NCBI GenBank assembly: GCA_028687915.1
Contig: JAQTZF010000001.1
Coordinates: 1,058,634 to 1,096,538, forward strand
Direction: 5' to 3'
DNA length: 37,905 nucleotides
Source: Candidatus Daviesbacteria bacterium
GTDB lineage: Bacteria; Patescibacteriota; Microgenomatia; Daviesbacterales; UBA10151
Shown: positions 10,285-18,612 of the stretch, in pieces
Layout of the letters: each line of letters opens with the position of its first letter
Position numbering within the stretch: the first letter of the stretch is position 1
Position numbers and translations under genes: made by a program
Notes under the pieces: generated by a model
The model's input: the letters and a program-made list of their open reading frames with translations, nothing else
What the model was told of the DNA's origin: nothing
Databases searched by the model: none

Positions 10285-11013
10285 TTAAGATTCTTTCTCA
10301 AATTCACGTCTTTGCCAAATATGTAAAGGTTTACCTTCATTTTCTTTATTAGTTTTAGAAAATCTTTTTAAACCAAATCCTGCAGGAAGAAAACCTACTA
10401 AAGACCAGGCTGCCAAAGGCAAACCTGTTTTTGGTAATTCTTCTACTGGAGCAACTTTTTTATTAATGTTTCGATTTATACAAAAAGTACTAGTATCCTG
10501 GTCCATCAGGGCACCTGTTTGGGCTTTTGCTAAGTTAACTGGACATATTACACTACTTGCACTTGCATCCACCCTAATCTTGGTCTTTAACAAAAAACTT
10601 TGGGTCTGGCTTGGTGCTAATTTATCAATTGAAAAATGAGGTTGTCCGCCTTTATCTAAGGTTCCCCCGCTAACAAAATCAAGCTGAGATGGTAATTGAT
10701 CTGTAACATCAATTGAATTTAAATCTACGTCCCCTGTATTTTTAACTTCTATTCTAAAATCAACTGTTTGATCAGGAATAAATGAAAATTGGTTCTGAGT
10801 TAAATTATCAACAAATTGTTGAGTTTGAGGATTAAATATTGTTTTATTAATAGAAATATTAAAGGTTGGTGTTGGAGTTGGTGGTAAATATTGAGCGAAA
10901 ACAGGTGAAACAGCCAAGAAGCTAATCAAGGTTAAAGATGTTCCGATAACGGCAAAAGAGGTGTTTTTCATAAGTTGCAAGTGAATAATACTATAAGATA
11001 ATGAATTTGTCAA
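10285..11013 (-). CDS. secreted DUF11-like surface protein with LPKTG-type C-terminal sorting-like signal
   Basis: 242 aa; signal-like N-terminus, VEVKNTGDVDLNSIDVTDQLPSQLDFV (DUF11/conserved repeat-like), C-terminal ELPKTGLPLAAWSLVGFLPAGFGLKRFSK. Confidence 0.8.
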   Translation of the reverse strand: MTNSLSYSIIHLQLMKNTSFAVIGTSLTLISFLAVSPVFAQYLPPTPTPTFNISINKTIFNPQTQQFVDNLTQNQFSFIPDQTVDFRIEVKNTGDVDLNSIDVTDQLPSQLDFVSGGTLDKGGQPHFSIDKLAPSQTQSFLLKTKIRVDASASSVICPVNLAKAQTGALMDQDTSTFCINRNINKKVAPVEELPKTGLPLAAWSLVGFLPAGFGLKRFSKTNKENEGKPLHIWQRREFEKES

Positions 11014-11059
11014 GTTCCAAAATATAAATTGATCTTATTTTGCCCAGAATTCCAAACTA

Positions 11060-11098
11060 TATTGGAAACTTGTCCCTGCCCAAGACAAGTTCCCAATA
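11060..11098. other. strong non-coding stem-loop
   Basis: TATTGGAAACTTGTC (11060-11074) pairs with GACAAGTTCCCAATA (11084-11098), one mismatch. Confidence 0.75.
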
Positions 11099-11210
11099 CA
11101 ATCAAGAATCCTCCCAAGACAGAACACAATAAGTACCCAAAACCCTTATCTGTGCCACAAAATGGCCTCTTGACAAGACCGGACTTTTATGAAAATGTAG
11201 TAGATGAAAT

Positions 11211-11235
11211 ATAATTTCTACTGCTTAGAAATTAT
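11211..11235. other. perfect 10-bp stem-loop
   Basis: ATAATTTCTA-CTGCT-TAGAAATTAT. Confidence 0.75.
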
Positions 11236-11247
11236 GTTCTCGAAATT

Positions 11248-11300
11248 AATAAAGGGCATTGCTATTCGAGTCCGTCTGCGGTAGTAATGCTCTTTTTATT
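11248..11300 (+). terminator. long stem-loop, terminator-like or part of a structured RNA
   Basis: AATAAAGGGCATTGCTA ... TAGTAATGCTCTTTTTATT long imperfect stem with an internal CCG-TCTG-CGG mini-hairpin in the loop and a T-run. Confidence 0.6.
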
Positions 11301-11702
11301 GTTGCAAAACATCAAGCTTTGCTTATTGGTTAAAAATCTCTTTTCAACCCTACCTCTCTACATTTTCAGTTATTAAAGTTCTTAACCTCTAACCATTAAT
11401 ATAAGACCCTGATTACCCATTAATTGCTTTACCTGATCCGTTAAAGGATTAATCTTCATGCGATTTATTTTTCTCAAACCTAATTTTTTTGATTTAAAAG
11501 TTATCATTGGGGCTATCATAGTACAGCAAAAATTATTTGTCAAGATAACTGAATCCTATAGCTTTATTTAGTTAAAATAATGATAGGCTTGTAGTAATAT
11601 TAAGAGGATACGATGATACGATTAGGTTAATACAACAATCTAATCTGGAGGATACTTTTTTGATTTCCACCGAAATTTCAGGGTGTGGATAAGTCCTTAT
11701 AT

Positions 11703-12027
11703 GCGTCTTTGGTGGCAAAGACGCCCAAAGCCACTTTGACGGGAAGTGTTACTTCTGAAATGACGGGTCCTGTCGCTACGGTATCTCAGGTGCGTCCTCG
11801 TTCGCTTCGCTCACTTGCGGTCGACTCCCGAGACCTCTCCTCCGCGCCACCCGTCATTTTTATTTTTTTTGCCCGCTTGGAATAAGGGCGTCAAACGAGG
11901 AAGTTTTTGACTGCAGGGGGAGGTCCGAACGCTTTCGGAGGGGGTAAACTTTCCCCCGCAAAGCAAAAACTGACGAGTAGTCCGACTTCCGCGGGCAGAG
12001 TTTTGGTACTTTTGCGGCCAAAAGTAC
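11703..12027 (+). repeat. GC-rich repeat element, copy 1 (bounded by hairpins)
   Basis: Left hairpin GCGTCTTTG-GTGG-CAAAGACGC (11703-11724), 102-bp core with 11-bp TIR AAATGACGGGT/ACCCGTCATTT (11758-11859), right hairpin GTACTTTTG-CGGC-CAAAAGTAC (12006-12027). Inverted second copy at 27890-28234. Confidence 0.85.
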
Positions 12028-12104
12028 ATAATAAAAAAGATTCTTTCCTTAAAATGACAATAAATGACAAAATGCTAGCCTGGGGTTACAATTAAATAGA
12101 TCAA

Positions 12105-13055
12105 ATGAAAAAATCACATCTTTGGGCTGCTGCAGTTTTTGCAACAATTTTTGCCATCATAGGTATCTATCTGGCTGGAATATTTGACCTTCCCTATCCT
12201 TTCACCTTAAACACAACTCGTTTAGTTTATGCTGTATTAGGGGTTCTACTCTCAATTTTATTCTTCTCTAGATTCACTTCCTGGGTAGTAAAAACTACTG
12301 CCAGACTTGCCATGTTAGCTGTAGAGACTCTGGCTTTAGAAATAAGCAAACAGTTTACTACCCATAACCCATTTACCTCTTCAGATATGAATAGTGAATC
12401 AATATCACCAGAAGGATTAGCTAAATTAAAACAGCAGCTTTCAGGTGGGACTATATTAGATACTTCAAGTCTAATCGACGGAAGATTGGTTGATGTTGCC
12501 AAAAGCGGGTTTTTATCTGGTTTACTCTTAATTCCTGATTTTGTATTACGAGAACTACAACAGGTGGCTGATTCCGGAGACAGTATAAAAAGAGCCAGAG
12601 GAAGAAGAGGGTTTGAGATTATCAATGATCTAAAAAAGATTAAGCACATTAAGCTCGAGGTATGGGACAAGAAGCCTTTAGATAAATTTAGCAAAACTAA
12701 GCAAGATATCGCTGTTGACGATCGCCTGGTTAACCTGGCAAAAACTCTTAATAGTAAGTTATTAACTTGTGATTACAATTTAAATCAGGTAGCTAAATTG
12801 CGTGGTGTCACAGTTTTAAATATTAATGACCTCATAAATGCTCTTAAGGTACTGCCTATTCCAGGAGAAACATTACAAGTCAAAGTAGCTCATCCAGGCA
12901 AGGAAAAAGATCAAATGGTAGGTTATTTGGCAGATGGCACCATGGTAATAGCAAAAGGAATGGTCAAAAAGCCGGATAGTGAAATTGAAGTAAAAATAAA
13001 TAAAGTAATTCAGGGCTCTGCCGGAAGAATCTTATTTGGCAGAGTTGCAGACTAG
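12105..13055 (+). CDS. PIN-TRAM domain membrane protein (YacL-like)
   Basis: 316 aa; N-terminal TM helices, PIN motif ILDTSSLIDGRLVDVAKSGFLSGLLLIPDFVLRELQ, C-terminal TRAM-like GYLADGTMVIAKG...GRILFGRV. Confidence 0.9.
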   Translation: MKKSHLWAAAVFATIFAIIGIYLAGIFDLPYPFTLNTTRLVYAVLGVLLSILFFSRFTSWVVKTTARLAMLAVETLALEISKQFTTHNPFTSSDMNSESISPEGLAKLKQQLSGGTILDTSSLIDGRLVDVAKSGFLSGLLLIPDFVLRELQQVADSGDSIKRARGRRGFEIINDLKKIKHIKLEVWDKKPLDKFSKTKQDIAVDDRLVNLAKTLNSKLLTCDYNLNQVAKLRGVTVLNINDLINALKVLPIPGETLQVKVAHPGKEKDQMVGYLADGTMVIAKGMVKKPDSEIEVKINKVIQGSAGRILFGRVAD

Positions 13056-13058
13056 AAA

Positions 13059-14729
13059 CTACTTTAATGGCAGTGTAAAAGCAAAAGTTGATCCAAGACC
13101 AAGACCTTTAGAACTACCCCAAATTTTGCCATTGTGGGCCTCTATAATCCCCTTAGCAACCACCAAACCAAGTCCTGTGCCAGTACGTGCTCCACTCTTT
13201 CCTTTACCAAATTGTTCAAACTTAGAAAAGAGTTTAGAAATATCCTCAGTTTGCATCCCATCGCCAGTATCAGTCACAGAAATCTGCAATTTATCATCTG
13301 TTAACTCAACCTTTATAGTAACTTTTCCCTTATCTGTATATTTAATAGCATTGGATAACAGATTATCTAAAGCCTGCCCAATCCTCTTTCTGTCAAAATC
13401 AAATTTAGGTAAGCTGGGGGATATTTCAGAAATAAGCTGTATACCTTTTTGATCAGTTAAATTTTTAAACATAGTCATTTTTTCTGTAATTAGAGAAGCT
13501 AAATCATCCTCTTTTTTAACTATTTCAAATTTACCTGCTTCTATTTTAGCCACATCAAGTAAGTCATTTACCAAATCCAACATATTGCCTGCTGTGCTTT
13601 TAATTACACCAATTGTGGCTACAATATCTTTAATAGGTAAGGTTTTAATATCCGTCATAATTTCTGACACACCATAAGAAATTGTGGTTAAAGGTGTTCG
13701 CAGTTCATGCACCATCATGGCAGTAAAATCATCCCTCATTTTTGTTAACTTTCTGGCTTCTGTGACATCTCTAAATACAACCGCAGCACCTAATAAATAG
13801 CTATACTGATCTATTACAGGCTCCACAGTAATCTGAATATATTTTTGATTAAATTGCACCTCCGGCAAAACTACAACATTTTTATGAAGCAATGCTTGCT
13901 TGATTGAATATTCCAGGTCTACTTTCAACCCTACTCCGGCAATGATCTCCATTAAGCTATCCACTTTTTTAACCCCCAAAATACCCCCTAAAGCAGGATT
14001 AGCCACAGTCATCCTGAATGATGGATCAATCATGGCAATACCATCAGTTAAAGACATAATCATGGCTGATAACCTTCGCTTTTCATTTTCTACTACTGAA
14101 GAAAGCTTACTGGCTGAAGCAGATACCTGACTTAAAATGGTATATAAGATCTTTGTATCTTCATCTTTATATAAATCCGGAGCCACAGCAGAAATATTTA
14201 TTAAAGCAGAAAGCTCATTTCCAATCGTCATTGGTAAATTAAAAGATGATCCAATCTTATCTGCCCCATTTAGATCTAAACCTCCGGAAATTGTTTCATC
14301 AATTAAACCAGCAGTTATTTTCTTGCCTGACATAGTGGAAAATGATGTAGTAAGATCTTGTTTCACGTTATCTATAAATTTTTGGGAAACACCTTCTACA
14401 GCATGAATTTTTAAAAGAGTCCTGCCTTCTGAACCCATCATAATATAGCTAACTGTGGCATAGCTAACCAGTCCAGATAAAGAATCAGTTATTATCTCTA
14501 AAATTTGTCTCAAATCCAAAGAATAACCAGCACGTTCTGATAAAGATCGCAGTACCGCCAGCTCAAAGACCTGATGTTTTAATCGCTTCTCTCTATCCTC
14601 CATCTCAAACTCATGCAATTTGGTGTGTTTTTTGAATCTAGCAAGATAAACAAAAAAAAGGGAAATAAAAATAGAATTTCCAAAAAGAAATAATCCTAGG
14701 GCAATTGGATCCATATTATTAGTGTACAC
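13059..14729 (-). CDS. membrane-anchored sensor histidine kinase (GAF/PAS-like)
   Basis: 556 aa; H-box MMVHELRTPLTTISYGV, N-box LDNLLSNAIKYTDKG, DTGDGM, GTGLGLVVAKGI. Confidence 0.95.
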   Translation of the reverse strand: MYTNNMDPIALGLFLFGNSIFISLFFVYLARFKKHTKLHEFEMEDREKRLKHQVFELAVLRSLSERAGYSLDLRQILEIITDSLSGLVSYATVSYIMMGSEGRTLLKIHAVEGVSQKFIDNVKQDLTTSFSTMSGKKITAGLIDETISGGLDLNGADKIGSSFNLPMTIGNELSALINISAVAPDLYKDEDTKILYTILSQVSASASKLSSVVENEKRRLSAMIMSLTDGIAMIDPSFRMTVANPALGGILGVKKVDSLMEIIAGVGLKVDLEYSIKQALLHKNVVVLPEVQFNQKYIQITVEPVIDQYSYLLGAAVVFRDVTEARKLTKMRDDFTAMMVHELRTPLTTISYGVSEIMTDIKTLPIKDIVATIGVIKSTAGNMLDLVNDLLDVAKIEAGKFEIVKKEDDLASLITEKMTMFKNLTDQKGIQLISEISPSLPKFDFDRKRIGQALDNLLSNAIKYTDKGKVTIKVELTDDKLQISVTDTGDGMQTEDISKLFSKFEQFGKGKSGARTGTGLGLVVAKGIIEAHNGKIWGSSKGLGLGSTFAFTLPLK

Positions 14730-14735
14730 TACAGA

Positions 14736-15110
14736 TTAAGGAGTACCAAGTATTTGTTTAATCCTGGCTACCATTTGAGCTGGAACTACTTGGTATTTAA
14801 TTAAAATATCCAAAACACCTAAGGATTTCAGCTTGTCATTGTTCAAATCTTCAACATAATTAGTCATCAACACTACTGGTAAATCTTTTAAGGTTGGGTC
14901 AGTCCTCATTTGAGTTAAAAAGTCTACTAAATCACCATCAGGAAGCAGATAATCAGTCAAAACAATATCAAAATTTGATCCTGACATTAATTTTTGTTTA
15001 GCTTCAGTTAGGGTAAAAGCCTGATCAACTTCAAAACCTTCCACTTTAAATCTTATGGCAACAAGATCAGACATCGCCTTCTCGTCTTCAATTATAAGTA
15101 TCTTTGCCAT
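14736..15110 (-). CDS. response regulator receiver-only protein
   Basis: 124 aa; ILIIEDEKAMSDLVA...DIVLTDYLLPDGD...VVLMTNY; no output domain. Confidence 0.93.
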   Translation of the reverse strand: MAKILIIEDEKAMSDLVAIRFKVEGFEVDQAFTLTEAKQKLMSGSNFDIVLTDYLLPDGDLVDFLTQMRTDPTLKDLPVVLMTNYVEDLNNDKLKSLGVLDILIKYQVVPAQMVARIKQILGTP

Positions 15111-16573
15111 TATTTTTTACCAATTACAAATTCCAGATCTGCTTTATCAGTAGAGCTTAGTATAACAGCAGAAGGAGTAGTTTCATATCCACTAACATCT
15201 TTTATCAAAGTCTGAATTATTTCATCTATTCCTACTTTACCCCTAACATAGCTTTGAGCAACAGCAGATGAGGTAGCATTACCTGTTCGATCAATAAGCC
15301 AGCCTTTTTCTTTTAATTGATCAGCCAATAAACCTGCTGCCCCACTTTTAGGAGTTCCATTTAGAACTCTGACTGTATATTTTGATCTGTCTATTGCCAC
15401 AGTTGGGGTTGGAGTGGGAGTTTCTGTTGGTGTTATGGCAACTTCTTGTTTTTGTGGTGGATTTATAATTGATAATATATTTTCTCTGTAAAAGAATATC
15501 AAACCAATCATAATAATTAAAATTAGAACAGGTATAGCTACAGCCATTTTCGAGCCACCTTTTTGAGTTGAAGCTGGCTGTGAATCAGGAGACATAAGCG
15601 GTTGATTATAGGAAGAAGCATTTCGAACTGGTTCCTCTGCCAAAAGTGTATCAGGATTTTCTCTTTCACCTCCGGCGTCTTCCAACTCATCCAGCCTTTT
15701 TTCTACTTCAGTTGATACATTACTTGTGCTAATAAAATGTTCCACGCTTAATCCAAAATTCATCTTTGCTGAATCTATTAAGGAGGTAATATTTGCTTCC
15801 AGATTATCTAAGTTTGATTCTATTTTAGCTAAGGCATGCCCGTGTTGAGATAATATTAATTCAAGGCAACAACCTGGATTTAAGTGATCCTGAATTTGAT
15901 CAATAATAATCACCGGGTTGCTTGACTTATTTTTAGATGCAACAAGTTCAGCATTTGGAATATCATCGGCAGTTTTTCTTAATTCCTTAGGATAGGCAAA
16001 ATATTGCATTAATCCTCCCCCAATGGGCTGGCTAAAAACATCTAATTCTTCTTTATCAACCTGCCATTCAGGCTGTTCTCCTGCCTTAACTGTTTGGAGA
16101 TAATATGTTTTAGGTTCAATATCAGAAGAATTTATATGTTCTGTGGTTCTGATATTTCTATAAAGAGTTCCTATTGGTTTTTCCTGACTGTCAGTATCTT
16201 CAGCCTTATCTTCAGCATAATCTGTGCTTGTACGCTCTTGTTCATTTTTTGGCAATTCTTCTTTGGGTTCTTCTATGATATCTTCTTCCGGAGGTTGTGG
16301 CTCTACTAATATTTCTTCCTCCTCTTCCTCAGATTCTTCATCAGATTCCTCTTCATCTAATAAATCCTCATCATCTAAGGGATCTTCCTCATCCTCTTTT
16401 GATTCCTCTACTTTATGAATCTTTTTTTCATCCTCTTCATCATCTGATCTATCCTGACCAGGGGCAACATGATAGGAAACTTTTACAGGGCCATCATCTT
16501 TGGTGTCCTCTGAATCATCGGGCAGATTATTACTCATACCATTACTATACCATAGTGTTTTTTGTTTTTTCAA
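15110..16573 (-). CDS. single-pass membrane protein with acidic cytoplasmic N-terminus and LytR_C-like domain
   Basis: 487 aa; very acidic DDEDLLDEEESDEESEEEEEE tract, TM MAVAIPVLILIIMIGLIFFY, C-terminal YTVRVLNGTPKSGAAGLLADQLKEKGW (LytR_C-like). Start may be the internal MSNNLPDD. Confidence 0.8.
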   Translation of the reverse strand: MKKQKTLWYSNGMSNNLPDDSEDTKDDGPVKVSYHVAPGQDRSDDEEDEKKIHKVEESKEDEEDPLDDEDLLDEEESDEESEEEEEEILVEPQPPEEDIIEEPKEELPKNEQERTSTDYAEDKAEDTDSQEKPIGTLYRNIRTTEHINSSDIEPKTYYLQTVKAGEQPEWQVDKEELDVFSQPIGGGLMQYFAYPKELRKTADDIPNAELVASKNKSSNPVIIIDQIQDHLNPGCCLELILSQHGHALAKIESNLDNLEANITSLIDSAKMNFGLSVEHFISTSNVSTEVEKRLDELEDAGGERENPDTLLAEEPVRNASSYNQPLMSPDSQPASTQKGGSKMAVAIPVLILIIMIGLIFFYRENILSIINPPQKQEVAITPTETPTPTPTVAIDRSKYTVRVLNGTPKSGAAGLLADQLKEKGWLIDRTGNATSSAVAQSYVRGKVGIDEIIQTLIKDVSGYETTPSAVILSSTDKADLEFVIGKK

Positions 16574-16654
16574 TAATTTTTACCACATCAATAATCTTAT
16601 TATTAATCCCGAAGTAAAACCCGAATGTTTAGCACAATCGCGCAATTTAGGTAG

Positions 16655-16674
16655 TTATACACGAGTTATCCACA
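16655..16674 (+). promoter_or_regulatory. pair of DnaA-box-like motifs
   Basis: TTATACACG-AG-TTATCCACA; the second is a perfect consensus DnaA box. Followed by an AT-rich tract to ~16770. Confidence 0.4.
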
Positions 16675-16844
16675 GAAAAATTAATCTAATTAACCTAATT
16701 TTTAATTGACCTAAATTGGATAATTGGATTTTATTTAGAAATTAGAGTAATTAGAAATTTAGTAGGAGGCTTCTTGAGCTGCAGCTTTGGTTTCATGAAT
16801 GGTGTCTGCTGGATGATGTGGAGGTGAATACATAGTAATAATCT

Positions 16845-17129
16845 TCAGTGGTCTTCCCCTACTGTAATAAAGTTGTGTTCTGTACCTGCATGAACTAAAA
16901 CTATATCTCCTGCTTTAAAAGGGGCTTCTTCTCCATTAAGCACAACTTTACCTTCTCCGGAAACTAAATACAAAACTTGATCTGTGTCTGCATGAACCTC
17001 TGAACCAATATCTTCCCCTGGATTAATGCTCATAATTACTACTTGGGTATATTCACCTGTATCTAAAACTTTTCTGAAAAATGAATTTTGTTTAGCTTGA
17101 GAGTTAACGTCTGGAAGATGACCTATCAT
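16845..17129 (-). CDS. cupin-domain protein
   Basis: 94 aa; SINPGEDIGSEVHADTDQVLYLVSGEGKVVLNGEEAPFKAGDIVLVHAGTEHNF. Confidence 0.92.
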   Translation of the reverse strand: MIGHLPDVNSQAKQNSFFRKVLDTGEYTQVVIMSINPGEDIGSEVHADTDQVLYLVSGEGKVVLNGEEAPFKAGDIVLVHAGTEHNFITVGEDH

Positions 17130-17156
17130 TATGTTTATAGTCTACCAAAAATGAGC

Positions 17157-18497
17157 CTACTTTTCAACCTTTGTAACAAGAGCTGCTTTAACTGCTTCTG
17201 ATAAAGATTTAACATTTTCAGGTGAAATAACAGTAGTAAAACCTAATTTTTTACTTTCAGTCTTCCTTTTCTCCACCAGCCTCACAGACCTTAGCTCTCC
17301 CAATAAACCTACTTCCCCAACTAAAGCAACTTTAGGATCAATTAACTGATCTTTATAGGAAGAAATGATGCTCATACAAATAGCTAAGTCTGCCGCTGGC
17401 TCAATCACTTTCAATCCACCGGTTACATTCACAAAAATATCCTGATCATAAAGAGGTAAACCTAACCTTTTTGATAAGACTGCTACTAAAAGTTGTAACC
17501 TGTTATTATCAATTCCTGAACCAGTTCTTCTGGGTGAAGGCAAGAAACTTTTGGTAACAAGAGCCTGAATTTCTACCAATAAGGGGCGTAATCCTCCCAT
17601 GGTAGCCACAACTGCAGATCCTGGAGCTAAAATACGTTGTTCTAAAAAGATTTTAGAAGGATTTGTTACTTCAATCATTCCCTGCTCACTCATTTCAAAA
17701 ATTCCTACTTCATCAACAGAACCAAATCTATTCTTAGAGGCTCTGATTATTCTAAAACTGGAAGTAGGATCACCTTCAAGAGATAAAACTACATCAACTA
17801 AATGTTCCAAGGTTTTTGGACCTGCAATATTACCCTCTTTGGTCACATGACCAACTAAAATTATGGGGATATGCAGCTCTTTGGCTATCTTTTGTAATCT
17901 GTGAGCACACTCACGCACTTGTCCAACTGATCCTGCAGCAGAAGTTAAATCTAAAGTCTCCAAAGTTTGAATAGAATCAATAATAGCCAAACTGGGCTTA
18001 TGCTCTTTTATGGCATCAATAATTGAATCCACATCAGTTTCATTTAAAATTGCTAAATTAGCATTGGGTTTGATGCGATCTGTGCGTAATTTGATCTGGT
18101 GAGCTGATTCTTCTCCGGCAATATAAAGCACATTATTAGCAGAAGACGGATTTATTTGCCAGATATTTAAGGCTAGCTGTGTTAAAAGCGTACTTTTGCC
18201 AATTCCGGGGTCACCAGAGACTAAAATTACAGATCCCTGAACAATTCCATCCCCTAATACCCTATCAAATTCTATCAGTCCAGTGGAAATTCGTGCGTAT
18301 TTTTGTTTTTCAACATCTTTTAAATTAACAACTTTTGCTGCTAAAATTTGCCGGCTTGCTGATTTTCCAACTTGCCGACTCTCTGAAATAGTCTCCACCA
18401 ATGAATTCCAGGTACCACATTCTGGGCATCTTCCCAGAAAAGAAGGAGAATGATAACCACATTGTTGACAGACAAAAGAGGTTTGTTGCTTAGCCAT
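17157..18497 (-). CDS. radA: DNA repair protein RadA
   Basis: 446 aa; CQQCGYHSPSFLGRCPECGTWNSL zinc finger, SGDPGIGKSTLL Walker A, KNRFGSVDEVG RadA motif, Lon-like C-terminal domain. Confidence 0.97.
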   Translation of the reverse strand: MAKQQTSFVCQQCGYHSPSFLGRCPECGTWNSLVETISESRQVGKSASRQILAAKVVNLKDVEKQKYARISTGLIEFDRVLGDGIVQGSVILVSGDPGIGKSTLLTQLALNIWQINPSSANNVLYIAGEESAHQIKLRTDRIKPNANLAILNETDVDSIIDAIKEHKPSLAIIDSIQTLETLDLTSAAGSVGQVRECAHRLQKIAKELHIPIILVGHVTKEGNIAGPKTLEHLVDVVLSLEGDPTSSFRIIRASKNRFGSVDEVGIFEMSEQGMIEVTNPSKIFLEQRILAPGSAVVATMGGLRPLLVEIQALVTKSFLPSPRRTGSGIDNNRLQLLVAVLSKRLGLPLYDQDIFVNVTGGLKVIEPAADLAICMSIISSYKDQLIDPKVALVGEVGLLGELRSVRLVEKRKTESKKLGFTTVISPENVKSLSEAVKAALVTKVEK

Positions 18498-18612
18498 AAG
18501 TTGACAATATCATACACTATCAGTTGCTATATTGACTACTATTATAATAAGCCGTAATGTTAATGTATACACCTATGCAAGTATATACTTTGCCTACATA
18601 AACCTTATCAAT

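Noticed and set aside
11211-11235. AATTTCTACT resembles the 5' part of a Cas12a direct repeat
   Set aside because: Single occurrence, the partner arm is TAGAAATTAT rather than GTAGAT, and there are no repeats/spacers or cas genes.
11265-11273. TTCGAGTCC resembles a tRNA T-loop
   Set aside because: No acceptor, D or anticodon arms could be assembled around it; it lies in the loop of a long hairpin.
11685-11885. ORF in repeat copy 1 (MTGPVATVSQVRPRSLRSLAVDSRDLSSAPPVI), also present in copy 2 (28051..28236)
   Set aside because: All three nucleotide differences between the 102-bp cores are non-synonymous in this frame (T/A, L/F, R/H), and the frame is set by the repeat; conservation looks like DNA/RNA-level, not coding.
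16224-16418. Ser-rich plus-strand ORF 16224..16418 and neighbours 16297..16617, 16094..16309
   Set aside because: Antisense shadow of the acidic Asp/Glu tract of the 15110..16573 protein.
18532-18612. N-terminal extension of the giant fibre ORF (MTTIIISRNVNVYTYASIYFAYINLIN)
   Set aside because: Likely upstream untranslated sequence; the internal ATG at 18613 immediately precedes the HTH as in the paralogue.
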